Notes: generated by a model not told the origin, from the letters alone. A stretch of DNA of 64,000 bases from JANQEU01 sp965601455 (GCA_965601455.1 OZ271831.1:2232001-2296000); one strand, 5' to 3'; shown: positions 17,258 through 27,056, counted from the stretch's first letter. Numbers and translations are program-made.

Positions 17258-19662
17258 ACAGGATATTCACCTTATTTCTGGTTTCGTTACTATCCACCAG
17301 TTTCTGCCACTCACAGCTATTAAATGTTACCGGAACCGTTTCAACCCCAAGTAGTCGGCCACTTGTTGACGCAACCGTATTCATTCAGAAACTTAATATC
17401 CAAACAAATACAAACTCAGCTGGTAATTTTCAACTGCAACTCCCTCCTGGAAATCACCGGATTGAGGTGTTTAGTATTGGTATGGAAACCAGTGATCGCG
17501 AAATCGATATAAGTAAGGATCTGGAAATCAACTTTATTCTTGAGGAGATCACTCAAAATCTCAGTGAAGTGGAAGTGGTTGACGAAATAGGTGAAACGAC
17601 GGGTATGAGCCGACTTAGACCCATTCAGGATTTTGGAATTTATGAGGCGAAAAAAAATGAATTGATCATCCTTGATGATTTCGCAGCAAATAAGGTCAGC
17701 AACAACGCTCGTCAGGTATTTGCGAAAGTTCCTGGTCTGAATATTTGGGAAAGTGATTACGCAGGACTTCAACTAGATATCGCTACCAGGGGTCTTGGGC
17801 CAAGTCGAACGGCAAACTTCAACACAAGGCAGAATGGTTATGACATGAGTGCGGATGCACTGGGTTACCCCGAAAGCTATTACATGCCGGCTTTACAGGC
17901 TGTGGATCGTATCGAAATCGTCCGCGGCGCAGCTTCATTGCAGTATGGCACCCAATTCGGAGGGCTACTGAATTTTCGGATCAAAGAAGCGCCCGATAAA
18001 CCAATTGAACTAAATTTTGAGCAGGCAGTTGGTTCTTTCGGCCTCGTTAACTCCTTCGCCAGTGTTGGAGGGAGAGGTGAAAAAATAGATTATTACGGAT
18101 ATTATCAATATCGATCTGGAGATGGTTGGAGAGATAACTCCGGGTTTGACTCACATTTAGCATTCGGAAGGATAGGGTTTACCCCGAACGAAAGACTCAA
18201 TATTAAGCTGGAATACTCTCATATGGATTATGTTGCTCAACAACCTGGAGGCCTTACGGATGATGATTTTGAAGGAGGAAATCTTGAGCAATCGAGGAGA
18301 GCCAGGAACTGGTTTCAGGTTCGATGGAACTTACTGGCGGCTGTGTTGGACTATAAATTTTCATCTACAACTAGCCTGAATATTCGAAGCTTTGGACTGA
18401 ACTCGAATAGAGACGCTCTAGGTAACCTAGTTCAAATTGGCGTTCCCGATAATCCCAACGAAAATAGAACTCTGATTCGCGATGAATTTAGAAATTTCGG
18501 TACAGAACTGAGGCTATTGCATCGATACCGGATTAAGAACATGAACAGTGCTATGCTGGTTGGAGGGCGTTACTATGACGGCTTGACAAACAGAAAACAA
18601 GGACTTGCAAGTAGCGATAGCTCAGCTTCTTTCAGTTTAATAAATCCAGAGGATCCAGAGGAGTTTGATTATATGTTTCCTAGTAACAATTATTCCTTTT
18701 TTGTGGAGAATCTTATTTACGTATCGTCAAAGTTAAGTGTCACCTCTGGGTTCAGGGTCGAGCACATACAGACGGATTCAGAAGGTAATTGGAAACTTAA
18801 TCAGCGAAACCTGGCTGGTGATATCATTTTCACTAGAAGTTTTCAGGAGCAGCAATCAGAAAGACGATCTTTGGCGTTGTTTGGCGTTGGAGCCAGTTAC
18901 TATCTAAATGATAACCTTAGTCTATACACAAACCTGGCGCAAAACTTCAGATCCATCACCTTTAGTGATCTGCGCGTTGCAAATCCTAATTTCCAGTTGG
19001 ACAGCCTGATCACAGATGAGAATGGATATAACATGGATCTTGGGATTAGAGGAGAATTGATGAGTTGGATGGATGTAGATGTTAGCCTATTTCTTATGAG
19101 ATACAACGATCGCATAGGTCAGTATGAACTTCCTGGAAGCACCACACTTTTCAGGACTAATATTGGAGATTCCAGGCATCTGGGTATAGAATCATATTTA
19201 GAAGCAGATGTATTAAAGCTAATTGGAGAAAATGCCAAGGACTCCCGGTTGGGAATGTTTCTAAACCTTTCGGTCACAAGAGCTACCTACATACGATCTG
19301 AAATCACAGCAATTCAAAATCGAAAGGTGGAATATGTTCCGAATATTATGCTCAGAACGGGAATTAATTATTCCTGGCGTGAACTGAAAGCCACTTATCA
19401 ATTGTCGTATTTGAGTGAGCAGTTTTCAGATGCAACGAACTCAACGTTTAATCCCAATGCATTGACTGGTGTTATACCTTCGTACTATGTGATGGACCTG
19501 TCATTGGAATATCAACCGGGACGATTCAAGTTTACCGGTGGAGTGAACAACATCACTAATGAAAAGTACTTCACGAGACGGGCAGAAAGCTATCCAGGAC
19601 CTGGAATTATTCCTGCAACAGTACGTAGCTTTTATCTATCCATCGGTCTGAGGATTGGATAA
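17254..19662 (+). CDS. TonB-dependent receptor, FecA-like
   Basis: Outer-membrane gated channel of 802 residues. Order of parts: signal peptide (to SFCHSQ, ~21), carboxypeptidase-regulatory-like domain (~23-105, VTGTVSTPSSRPLVDATV), plug domain (~130-245, with VPGLNIWESD and VDRIEIVRGAASLQYG), then the 22-strand barrel ending in RSFYLSIGLRIG. The plug stretch IATRGLGPSRTANFNTRQNG is typical of FecA-type Fe(3+)-dicitrate or siderophore receptors of Bacteroidota. It overlaps the HTTM gene by four bases and closes the operon. The substrate is inferred to be a ferric chelate from the imelysin context; the sequence does not decide it. Confidence 0.92.
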   Translation: MNRIFTLFLVSLLSTSFCHSQLLNVTGTVSTPSSRPLVDATVFIQKLNIQTNTNSAGNFQLQLPPGNHRIEVFSIGMETSDREIDISKDLEINFILEEITQNLSEVEVVDEIGETTGMSRLRPIQDFGIYEAKKNELIILDDFAANKVSNNARQVFAKVPGLNIWESDYAGLQLDIATRGLGPSRTANFNTRQNGYDMSADALGYPESYYMPALQAVDRIEIVRGAASLQYGTQFGGLLNFRIKEAPDKPIELNFEQAVGSFGLVNSFASVGGRGEKIDYYGYYQYRSGDGWRDNSGFDSHLAFGRIGFTPNERLNIKLEYSHMDYVAQQPGGLTDDDFEGGNLEQSRRARNWFQVRWNLLAAVLDYKFSSTTSLNIRSFGLNSNRDALGNLVQIGVPDNPNENRTLIRDEFRNFGTELRLLHRYRIKNMNSAMLVGGRYYDGLTNRKQGLASSDSSASFSLINPEDPEEFDYMFPSNNYSFFVENLIYVSSKLSVTSGFRVEHIQTDSEGNWKLNQRNLAGDIIFTRSFQEQQSERRSLALFGVGASYYLNDNLSLYTNLAQNFRSITFSDLRVANPNFQLDSLITDENGYNMDLGIRGELMSWMDVDVSLFLMRYNDRIGQYELPGSTTLFRTNIGDSRHLGIESYLEADVLKLIGENAKDSRLGMFLNLSVTRATYIRSEITAIQNRKVEYVPNIMLRTGINYSWRELKATYQLSYLSEQFSDATNSTFNPNALTGVIPSYYVMDLSLEYQPGRFKFTGGVNNITNEKYFTRRAESYPGPGIIPATVRSFYLSIGLRIG

Positions 19663-19677
19663 CATTTTAGGAGGATA

Positions 19678-20424
19678 CTACTTCTTTCTCGGCCATTGGA
19701 TATTTTTCCCAACTGGAATCATTCGATCATTAATTTCTATGTTCTCAGAAGAGTAAGAGTTTACCTTATCTTCATTGATAATAAAAGACTTGTGTATGCG
19801 ATAAAACTGGGAGGGAAGAATGGTCTCCAGCTCCTTCAATTTTTGATAGCTGATTATTGGCTTCTTGTCCTCCAGATAGAAAGTAACATAGTTTCCCAAA
19901 CCCTCCACGAAAAGAATTTCCGATGGTCTTACCCTGAAGTTTCTTTTGTCTGATCGTATCTCAAGTACTTCTTCTTCGTTTTCTTTAACCCTTTCCTGTC
20001 TCCAGTAATCGTACATCTTCAGGGCTGACAAAAAGAGCACAGTAGAGTTTACTAAAATAGTAGATCTTACAACAGATGAGACAGACCACAATGACGAGTA
20101 TTCACTTGCAAAAAGAAGATCATAGTAATAGTAGGTTAGTATTCGTTGGAGTATTCCGGCCATCAGGATAACCAGGAAATAGTAGGCGAAAAATAAACGA
20201 AACTTGTCTGAAAACAGGTAGCGAGCCATTAGCCAGTATAAGACAAGATAACTTGCTCCAATACGTATTGGCATCAAGACCAACTCAAGGCCAAAAGATT
20301 GATGGTAAGCACCATTCTTTGCCCATATCAGGCTGAATAAAATGTAATAGCCAATCCAGAATATTACATGCGACAATATCCTGGAACCAAATAGATATTT
20401 ATAATTCGAATGAAGTGATGTCAT
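19678..20424 (-). CDS. LytTR transcriptional regulator with membrane sensor domain
   Basis: 248 residues. The N-terminal half has four membrane helices (around 18-36, 48-66, 76-96, 115-135), a layout like that of the 4-TM sensor kinases of the LytS/YehU type. The C-terminal half (~158-245) is a LytTR DNA-binding domain: FRVRPSEILFVEGLGNYVTF, then FYRIHKSFIIN and the closing MIPVGKNI. So sensor and DNA-binding domain are in one chain, with no kinase or receiver between. It diverges from the PDZ-hydrolase gene with an 88-base spacer and may regulate it. It converges on the TonB receptor gene (15 bases apart). Confidence 0.85.
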   Translation of the reverse strand: MTSLHSNYKYLFGSRILSHVIFWIGYYILFSLIWAKNGAYHQSFGLELVLMPIRIGASYLVLYWLMARYLFSDKFRLFFAYYFLVILMAGILQRILTYYYYDLLFASEYSSLWSVSSVVRSTILVNSTVLFLSALKMYDYWRQERVKENEEEVLEIRSDKRNFRVRPSEILFVEGLGNYVTFYLEDKKPIISYQKLKELETILPSQFYRIHKSFIINEDKVNSYSSENIEINDRMIPVGKNIQWPRKK

Positions 20425-20512
20425 ATTCTAGCAGACGTTGACATAAATAAAGGCCACACTTGCATAATTAGAAGTTTTCATCCGCAGATGCCGGCTACAT
20501 TCGGAGAAAAAG

Positions 20513-21814
20513 ATGAAACTACATATCTCTATTATTTTAGCATGTCTGTCACTGCATTGCATTGGGCAGGACCTATCAAGAAGGGCTTCATGGGAAGCCA
20601 GGCTATCGGCACTGGGAACAAGTCCCGGGGCATTAGTTACCTCTATTGATGCAGAAAGCCCTCTTAAGAAAGTCGGCATAATCGAAAACGATATCATTTT
20701 ACAGGTAAACGGAAAATCTATTCAATCGGATGAAGACCTAACTTCAATTACTTACGCTCTAAGGGCTGACGGAGAAACAGAGCTACTTGTTAGAAGAGGA
20801 AACAGTATCACTATCAAAACGGTGAATTTCGAGCCTTTAGGAATGGAAAAACATAAAAATTTAGATATTTATTATGAGCAGATTACTTCCGATTATGGCA
20901 ACAGGCAACGAGTGATCATAACCAAACCTAAAAATGACGCACGGGTTCAACCTGCCATAGTGTTAATTCAAGGTTTAAGCTGCAGTACTATCGAGAATTA
21001 CCCAGGCCGTAGGGGAAACTGGGCGAAACAAATCAATCATATTGTTGAGCAATCAGGAGTGATCGTAATGAGGGTAGAAAAACCTGGGGTGGGAGACAGT
21101 GAAGGTGATTGTGCTAAGACAGATTTTATTACGGAATTAGAAGGATACCGATCTGCCATCAGGCATTTAAAGTCTAAAACGTATGTAGATACGACCCGGA
21201 TAGTGGTATATGGCGCTAGTATGGGAAGTGCTTTAGCACCTTTATTAGCTAATGAGTTTGATTTGGCTGGCGTAATATCTGATGGGACTTTTTTTAAAAC
21301 CTGGTTCGAACATATGCTGGAAATCGAACGCAGAATCCGTCGTATGAGCGGTGATGATCAGACTACGATTGTTAAAAAAATGAATGAAGCGTATATCCCG
21401 TTATACTATGGAATGCTGATTGAAAAAAAGAGTTATAAGGACATAATCAATTCTTATCCGGCTATTGCTGAATACAACTATCATCCTGAAGAACATATGT
21501 ACGGGCGCCCGATGGCTTACTATCAACAATTACAGAACTTCGATCTAGCTGGAGAGTGGGAGAAGCTGACGGTTCCGGTGAGGATTCTGTATGGATCCAA
21601 CGATTGGATAATGTCCGAGTTTGATAATCACATGATTATTCAGGTACTGGATCGAGTAGGGCATAAAGATCATGAGTTAACAATTTACCCGGGTCTGGAT
21701 CATTGGAATACTATTCATAAGTCATCCAGTGATTCCTTTCTTGGAAGACCTGGTGAATGGGATCCAAATGTCCCTGAACTCATTGTAAAATGGGCGAAGG
21801 AGATGGTTGAGTAG
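20513..21814 (+). CDS. Secreted PDZ-alpha/beta-hydrolase fusion
   Basis: 433 residues with a signal peptide (to HCIGQ, ~19). Residues ~30-105 form a PDZ domain (ALVTSIDAESPLKKVGI, then ENDIILQVNG) and ~125-433 a serine alpha/beta-hydrolase. The triad is readable: S236 in GASMGS, D364 in GSNDWIM, H397 in LDHW. The oxyanion region IQGLSCSTIEN is unusual in carrying a Cys. PDZ at the N terminus of a hydrolase suggests binding of a peptide C terminus or self-association that presents the substrate; this is inference. The substrate could be an ester or a peptide. The divergent LytTR membrane regulator is a candidate controller. Confidence 0.85.
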   Translation: MKLHISIILACLSLHCIGQDLSRRASWEARLSALGTSPGALVTSIDAESPLKKVGIIENDIILQVNGKSIQSDEDLTSITYALRADGETELLVRRGNSITIKTVNFEPLGMEKHKNLDIYYEQITSDYGNRQRVIITKPKNDARVQPAIVLIQGLSCSTIENYPGRRGNWAKQINHIVEQSGVIVMRVEKPGVGDSEGDCAKTDFITELEGYRSAIRHLKSKTYVDTTRIVVYGASMGSALAPLLANEFDLAGVISDGTFFKTWFEHMLEIERRIRRMSGDDQTTIVKKMNEAYIPLYYGMLIEKKSYKDIINSYPAIAEYNYHPEEHMYGRPMAYYQQLQNFDLAGEWEKLTVPVRILYGSNDWIMSEFDNHMIIQVLDRVGHKDHELTIYPGLDHWNTIHKSSSDSFLGRPGEWDPNVPELIVKWAKEMVE

Positions 21815-21909
21815 TGTTAGTTTTTTATTGACCTACTTATCAAATAGGCGAATCAATTTGACCCAATCAATTGAGATAAATCAACTGATATAAATCATAG
21901 ACTATAATT

Positions 21910-21950
21910 TCGGATATTATTGTCCGATATTATCCCAGGCTTTACATTTA
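21910..21950 (+). promoter_or_regulatory. Candidate promoter/operator of the copper-uptake operon
   Basis: A dyad TCGGA-N8-TCCGA (21910-21927) lies about one helical turn plus upstream of TACATTTA (21943-21950), a 7/8 match to the Bacteroidota -7 element TAnnTTTG. CGGATATTAT and CCGATATTAT also form a near-direct repeat here. A repressor binding the dyad would cover the -33 region. Arms are short, so this could be chance. Confidence 0.35.
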
Positions 21951-22014
21951 CTCCTAAATACTGGTGGGAGAGTCCAGACTAATGAACTTCCCCGCTGGTT
22001 GATTTTCACTAAAA

Positions 22015-22377
22015 ATGAAAAGCCTAATCGCCATACTCATGATGTCAGCCATTGTTGTTCAACTTCAATGGCGATCAGGGTATCTGGTAGATTATTATAT
22101 AAATACTGATTCTTACAGAGCTCTGTGTGTCAATAAGGCTCTTCCAGAAATGAACTGTGACGGGAAGTGTATTCTCGCCGAAAAACTGAAAAAGCAAAAA
22201 CAACAGAAAAAAGACGAGTCTAATGTCATGCTGTTGCCGATCAGTTTTGAGTTTACATTTATTAGTTATATAACAGAGATACAGGAAGTTATATCCCACC
22301 AAGTGATTTCATATGCTCTTTACTATTCATTCTATACATTTCTTTCTCAGATAGACATATTCAAGCCACCCTCATAG
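22015..22377 (+). CDS. Small membrane protein with CxGKC motif, copper-locus type
   Basis: 120 residues: an N-terminal signal-anchor (MKSLIAILMMSAIVVQLQW), then the cysteine motif C-V-N-K...M-N-C-D-G-K-C around residues 38-52, a Lys-rich stretch (KLKKQKQQKKDE), and a second hydrophobic segment near the C terminus. I have no firm family name; proteins with CENK...CxGKCxL followed by a Lys run recur in Bacteroidota next to metal-related TonB receptors. The three cysteines could bind a soft metal such as Cu(I). It is the first gene of a three-gene group with the Met-rich lipoprotein and the OprC/NosA-like receptor, all on one strand. Confidence 0.65.
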   Translation: MKSLIAILMMSAIVVQLQWRSGYLVDYYINTDSYRALCVNKALPEMNCDGKCILAEKLKKQKQQKKDESNVMLLPISFEFTFISYITEIQEVISHQVISYALYYSFYTFLSQIDIFKPPS

Positions 22378-22472
22378 TGTTCATTTTCAGGCACAACTTC
22401 TAAATTCTATTATTACCCAGATACACCTTAAATCACTCTTTCACAGTGGTGTGTCTATATCAATTTTTGAAA

Positions 22473-23255
22473 ATGAAAACATTAAGACTTCTATTATTAT
22501 CACTACCAGTAATTTTCTTAGCCTGTAATTCATCAGAAGATCCGAAGCCAGAATTCGAAACGGACCTGTTGGAAATCACAACTGCTTCTGAAAATGGGAT
22601 CACTGTTACTCTTTTTGCCTCCGAAAACTTCTTTGTTGGCTATAACAGTATCTCTGCTAAAATTGAAGATGAAAAAGGATCATTACTAAGTGGCGATATT
22701 TCCGTCATGCCTATGATGGACATGATGAATATGTCGCATTCCAGTCCAATTGAATTTCCAAATGGGAATTCTTTTGATGAAGGTACTTATGATTTCAATC
22801 CCGTTTTTGTTATGCCATCCGGAGAAATAGGTAGCTGGAAAATCATGTTTACCGTGAATGGAACTGAGATCACTGTACCTATTGAAGTATTCACACCGGA
22901 GCAAACCAGGTTAGTTTCGTTCATGAGTATGATGGATGAATCTACAAAATACTTTGTAGCATATATCGATCCTAAGGAACCCCAGGTAGGAGAAAATGAC
23001 CTGGAGATTGCTGTATATAAAAAGCAAAGCATGATGGAATGGCCGGCAGTGACAGGTTTGGAGTTTGATCTGGAACCATGGATGGTTAGTATGGACCATG
23101 GCTCACCGAACAATGTGGCGCCTAGTCATACAGAGAATGGTCATTACCTGGGCAAAGTCAATTTCACTATGACTGGTGACTGGCAGTTACGTTTGACCAT
23201 GAAGGAAAACGGTCAGATATGCGGAACTCCATATTTCGATCTCTATTTCCAGTAG
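22473..23255 (+). CDS. Methionine-rich FixH/YtkA-like lipoprotein
   Basis: Starting at ATG 22473, the protein has a lipobox IFLAC (C18) and ~240 mature residues in two Ig-like beta-sandwich halves, the second resembling a YtkA/FixH-like domain (NGHYLGKVNFTMTGDWQLRL). The strip MPMMDMMNMSH (residues ~77-87), with SFMSMMD, SMMEW and MVSMDHG further on, gives an unusually dense set of Met and His ligands suited to Cu(I)/Cu(II). It ends 22 bases before the receptor gene and so is probably its surface-exposed partner lipoprotein, acting like a copper-capturing lid. Copper rather than another metal is inferred from the ligand type and the neighbouring receptor. Confidence 0.75.
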   Translation: MKTLRLLLLSLPVIFLACNSSEDPKPEFETDLLEITTASENGITVTLFASENFFVGYNSISAKIEDEKGSLLSGDISVMPMMDMMNMSHSSPIEFPNGNSFDEGTYDFNPVFVMPSGEIGSWKIMFTVNGTEITVPIEVFTPEQTRLVSFMSMMDESTKYFVAYIDPKEPQVGENDLEIAVYKKQSMMEWPAVTGLEFDLEPWMVSMDHGSPNNVAPSHTENGHYLGKVNFTMTGDWQLRLTMKENGQICGTPYFDLYFQ

Positions 23256-23277
23256 CCACTGAATCAAATCCACTGAA

Positions 23278-25329
23278 ATGAAACCTTTCATCTCCGGATT
23301 AATTGTTTTGATTAGTATCCAACTATGCTACGGTCAGTCTGAAAAGGAACTGTACCTGGCATGGTTGGATTCCATGCAGAGCGACCACTATGTTGGAATC
23401 TTTAAAGAGTTAGATGAAATAGTCATCAGCGACTCAATGCAGCTGGCCCAAATCAAAGACCCAATGATGCAAAAGAATATGCTTTGCACAGACCAGTTAA
23501 TGCATTGTCTGCCCGGTGTAAATATGGTAAGGCGTGGAAATTTTGCTAATGAACCCATGTTGCGAGGCCTTACCTCGGAAAGATATGTGCTTAGCATCGA
23601 CGGAATGAGAATCTATGGTGCCTGTACGGATAAGATGGATCCAGCGTCAGCCTATATAGAACCAATTAATCTCCAGAGCCTCGACATATCATTTGGTTGC
23701 CAGAGCAATATGATGGGCTGTGGCACTGGGGGAGGAGTTAACTTCGGATTAAAGAAGCCGATTTTTTCATCCAACAATCCTCTTGTTGCAGGTTTTCAGA
23801 CAAACTATTCGACAGTATCAAGAGGTTTTGATCAGGCTATGGACCTGAATTATTCCAGAAACAAATGGGCCATTAGAGTATCAGGTGTCCACCGCAAAGC
23901 AGAAAATTATATTGATGGTAATGGGGAAGAGGTTCGATATAGCCAATTCGAGAAGTTCAACTATGCCACTTCTCTCAATTACAGGGTGAATGACCGGAGC
24001 CTGCTCGCTTTTGATTTTGTTGGTGATGATGCAAGAGATGTTGGATATCCTGCCTTGCCTATGGACGTTTCATTTGCCAGGGCCAGATTATTCGGACTTA
24101 CCTACATGTCTGATAAGATATGGTTACTTCAAGCACCAGAATTCAAGGTTTATCACAATTACATCAATCACGAGATGGATGATACCCAAAGAGACTCTGT
24201 GGCCATGCATATGGATATGCCTGGCAATACACGAACCACCGGTGGATATCTTAGAGGTTTCCTGAAGCAATCTCCAACCTCGACCCTTGAATTTAAGGCA
24301 GATTACCATAAAGCATTCTGGCATGCGGAGATGACTATGTATCCAAATGATGAAGACCAACTACCTATGTTTATGCTCACCTGGCCGGATGTACATCGAT
24401 CTATAGGTGGTGTCGAGCTATCATATAACAAGGAGTTATATCCAGGGCACAGACTCATTCAAAATGGACGTGTAGAACTGGTTACTTCCTTTATCAGTAG
24501 TGAATTTGGTGAGCGCCAACTTTCTGTTTTTAGTAAGGAAGGAATGGCTCACCGAAATAATACACTGGTCAATCTTTCAAGTCATTACATTTGGGAATAT
24601 ACTGCGCAGTCATCGGCTAGTGTATCCCTATCGTATGGTGAAAGGGTACCCTCTGTCTCAGAGCAATTTGGCTTTTATCTTTTTAATCGTTTGGATGGCT
24701 ACGATTACCTGGGAGATCCGGACCTAAACAAGGAACGAAATATTCACCTGGAGTTGGGTCAACATATCCAAAAAAACGGATTCAGACTAGAGACGTCTCT
24801 ATTCTCATACTTTTTCGACGATTACATTATGGGCATATACGATCCATCTCTTAGCAATATGACAATTGGTGCTTTGGGTGTAAAGTGGAATAGAAATACA
24901 GGGAAAGCAAGAATGATGGGAGGAGAGCTTTCGATGTTCACTCCGGTTTTACCTGGACTGAGTAATAAGCTAGATATTAAATATGTCTATGGAAGTGATT
25001 TTGAAGGTGAACCATTGCCACAAATGCCTCCGTTGAAAATTAACTACTCCATCAATCAAAGTATTAAAGGTTGGAACATTCAACCCGAGTTTATATGGTC
25101 CTCGGCACAGAATAGAATTAGTGCTAAGTTCAATGAAAGAAGCACCGATTCCTTTCTGTTGACCAACATGGGACTTTCAAAGAACCTGAAGTTGAAAGCT
25201 GGGGACTTAAGAACAATCATCAGTGTCAACAACATTTTTGACATCGCTTATCGCGAACACTTTGATATTGGAAGTATCCTGCGCCCGGGAAGGAGCTTAG
25301 ATTTACAGCTGGCTTGGAGGTTCAACTGA
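23278..25329 (+). CDS. Copper-type TonB-dependent receptor, OprC/NosA-like
   Basis: Outer-membrane receptor of 683 residues with a signal peptide (to CYGQ, residue 20), a Met/Cys-rich plug and a beta-barrel ending in LDLQLAWRFN. The plug carries C116-TDK-M120 (IYGACTDKMDPASAYIEP) and C141-x3-MM-x-C148 (GCQSNMMGCGTGGG). In Pseudomonas OprC, copper is held by a CxxxM plus HxM site; here an HxM (H298-E-M300, INHEMD) lies 182 residues after C116, close to the OprC spacing of 180. Additional ligands occur at HMDM (311-314). No carboxypeptidase-like extension is present. This gives good support for ionic copper import; verification needs alignment. Confidence 0.88.
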   Translation: MKPFISGLIVLISIQLCYGQSEKELYLAWLDSMQSDHYVGIFKELDEIVISDSMQLAQIKDPMMQKNMLCTDQLMHCLPGVNMVRRGNFANEPMLRGLTSERYVLSIDGMRIYGACTDKMDPASAYIEPINLQSLDISFGCQSNMMGCGTGGGVNFGLKKPIFSSNNPLVAGFQTNYSTVSRGFDQAMDLNYSRNKWAIRVSGVHRKAENYIDGNGEEVRYSQFEKFNYATSLNYRVNDRSLLAFDFVGDDARDVGYPALPMDVSFARARLFGLTYMSDKIWLLQAPEFKVYHNYINHEMDDTQRDSVAMHMDMPGNTRTTGGYLRGFLKQSPTSTLEFKADYHKAFWHAEMTMYPNDEDQLPMFMLTWPDVHRSIGGVELSYNKELYPGHRLIQNGRVELVTSFISSEFGERQLSVFSKEGMAHRNNTLVNLSSHYIWEYTAQSSASVSLSYGERVPSVSEQFGFYLFNRLDGYDYLGDPDLNKERNIHLELGQHIQKNGFRLETSLFSYFFDDYIMGIYDPSLSNMTIGALGVKWNRNTGKARMMGGELSMFTPVLPGLSNKLDIKYVYGSDFEGEPLPQMPPLKINYSINQSIKGWNIQPEFIWSSAQNRISAKFNERSTDSFLLTNMGLSKNLKLKAGDLRTIISVNNIFDIAYREHFDIGSILRPGRSLDLQLAWRFN

Positions 25330-25359
25330 TGACGAAAGTTAATTCCTAGTAATTCTTTG

Positions 25360-26922
25360 TCAATCATCATTGATTCTCCAAATCCTGAGATATTGAACTT
25401 TCGGATCGGGTTCCGGACTTAGGGTGAACCACACACTGATCGTGTCATTTTCTCCAATCATTTCAAAATAACCCCGGAGTTGGTTTTGAGGAATGATTTC
25501 GGTGACCCGTTCAATATCTCCGACTATAGTTAACAATGAATCTGCTTCATTCTTTCGAAGTGTTCTATTTCTATCCAGATAAAAATTTTCTGCCAGTATT
25601 TGTTTCTCCAAATCCGGATCCCAGCTTTGAATCAATTTCGAAACTTCTTCCTGGCGTTTGATAAGAATGTCTGAGGCCGGAAGCTTTCTGCGTTTAAGAT
25701 CAATTTCTTCAAAAATAAGTTTTTGAATCTCTTCAAAGGGCCATGGTGTTGTATATGTGAGATTGCAAAAAGCCATAACCCCGATACCCAGGTCCGGATA
25801 GAATACATAATTACTGCCAAACCCGGGAAGAGCACCTCCGTGAGATACCATTTTCGTACCCTTACAATTTTCTCGTATACGAAGTCCATAGCCATACCCG
25901 GAAAGCTGCGGACATAATTCACCATTCCAATCGGTTGACTTACCATATAATTGAACAAATTGAGGTTGATGCATTTTACGAAGAGAGCTTCTTTTGACCG
26001 GTCCATTATCCGAATCACTACGGGGTGGCCAGGCGGAGAGATGAAAACTTACATACTTACTGAAATCTTGTATGGTAGTGATTAGGCCTCCCATTGAACC
26101 GTAAGAACCATCGTGAAGCATGGGAGAGATTGTCAGGCTATCGGGATCATATCCAATGACGAGCTTATCTTCAGGAATCTCATCGTACTCCCAGTAGGTT
26201 TCATTCATACCTAATGGCTGAAGAATTTGCTCTTTAATGTACTGTTGATAAGGGATCTCGGTGACGTTGGAAATCACTTTGCCTAGTAAGGCATATCCCG
26301 TATTACTGTATTCATAACCATATGAAGGGATATTGGAGAACGATGGTGTCGAAGTCATAAGGTTTAAGAGCATCGAATCAGGCTCATCTAATTGTCTGTC
26401 ACCCCAGGGATTATCCTCCGGAAAACCAGCCGTCATAGTAAGCAGATTCTCAATCGTGATTTCCGTGGCATCATTTGTTAAGTATTCTAGTGCGGACATT
26501 TCTGGTATGTAGTCAGAAGCCGGGTTATGCAGCATTACTTTTCCATCCTCAATTAGCTTCATGATGGCCATGGCCGTAAAACTTTTAGTCATTGAGGCAA
26601 TTCGGAAGGCCGATACCGTTGTCGCCGGAATCTGTTTTTCAAGGTTGATGTACCCAATGGCGGAATCCACCACAAGTTGGTTGTCTACAACCACACCATA
26701 GGCGATAGCAGGAATGTTTTTTTCCTTCGCGTACTCTTCTATCCGTTGATGAAGTTGCGGTTGAATAGAATGGATTTGCTCTAGTCTAGTATCTAAATCA
26801 AAAAATTCTGGCTTATAGGAACTAGATACATTTATCGATTTGGTCGGTAACGGAATTTGTTGAACATCTGGTTTACAACCAAAGAGCATGATTATAACTA
26901 TGAACCTTAGCCGTGTTTTCAT
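25360..26922 (-). CDS. Serine hydrolase, class C beta-lactamase/PBP family lipoprotein
   Basis: 520 residues, lipobox MLFGC (C16), then a beta-lactamase-fold domain. The three active-site boxes are present: S110-M-T-K113 (IASMTKSF), Y205-S-N207 (GYEYSNTGY) and the HGG triad in KMVSHGGALPGFG. A C-terminal ~100-residue extension (from about residue 410) has beta strands of the kind that often follows these domains (DUF3471-like region). Such enzymes are D-alanyl-D-amino acid carboxypeptidases, esterases or D-aminopeptidases; a true antibiotic-hydrolysing beta-lactamase is unlikely from the lipoprotein form and the extension. It is transcribed alone and converges on the copper receptor gene. Confidence 0.88.
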   Translation of the reverse strand: MKTRLRFIVIIMLFGCKPDVQQIPLPTKSINVSSSYKPEFFDLDTRLEQIHSIQPQLHQRIEEYAKEKNIPAIAYGVVVDNQLVVDSAIGYINLEKQIPATTVSAFRIASMTKSFTAMAIMKLIEDGKVMLHNPASDYIPEMSALEYLTNDATEITIENLLTMTAGFPEDNPWGDRQLDEPDSMLLNLMTSTPSFSNIPSYGYEYSNTGYALLGKVISNVTEIPYQQYIKEQILQPLGMNETYWEYDEIPEDKLVIGYDPDSLTISPMLHDGSYGSMGGLITTIQDFSKYVSFHLSAWPPRSDSDNGPVKRSSLRKMHQPQFVQLYGKSTDWNGELCPQLSGYGYGLRIRENCKGTKMVSHGGALPGFGSNYVFYPDLGIGVMAFCNLTYTTPWPFEEIQKLIFEEIDLKRRKLPASDILIKRQEEVSKLIQSWDPDLEKQILAENFYLDRNRTLRKNEADSLLTIVGDIERVTEIIPQNQLRGYFEMIGENDTISVWFTLSPEPDPKVQYLRIWRINDD

Positions 26923-27056
26923 AGGTCTTTTTCCTTAAAGATATATCGAAATAATTCTGTTCAAATACCTACAATATCACAAGCGAAATACGATAACAAA
27001 TTCGATTTCTACCAATTCAGTTCGTATCTTTCCATATTGAGCAAACACTTTTTAAA

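Noticed and set aside
21931..22014. Structured leader or riboswitch before the copper operon (GGTGGGAGAGTCC, CCCCGCTGG)
   Set aside because: No match to a known riboswitch core and the candidate helices do not pair well by eye.
25360..26922. Antibiotic-resistance beta-lactamase
   Set aside because: Active-site boxes are shared by many carboxypeptidases and esterases; the lipoprotein form and extra C-terminal region fit those better.
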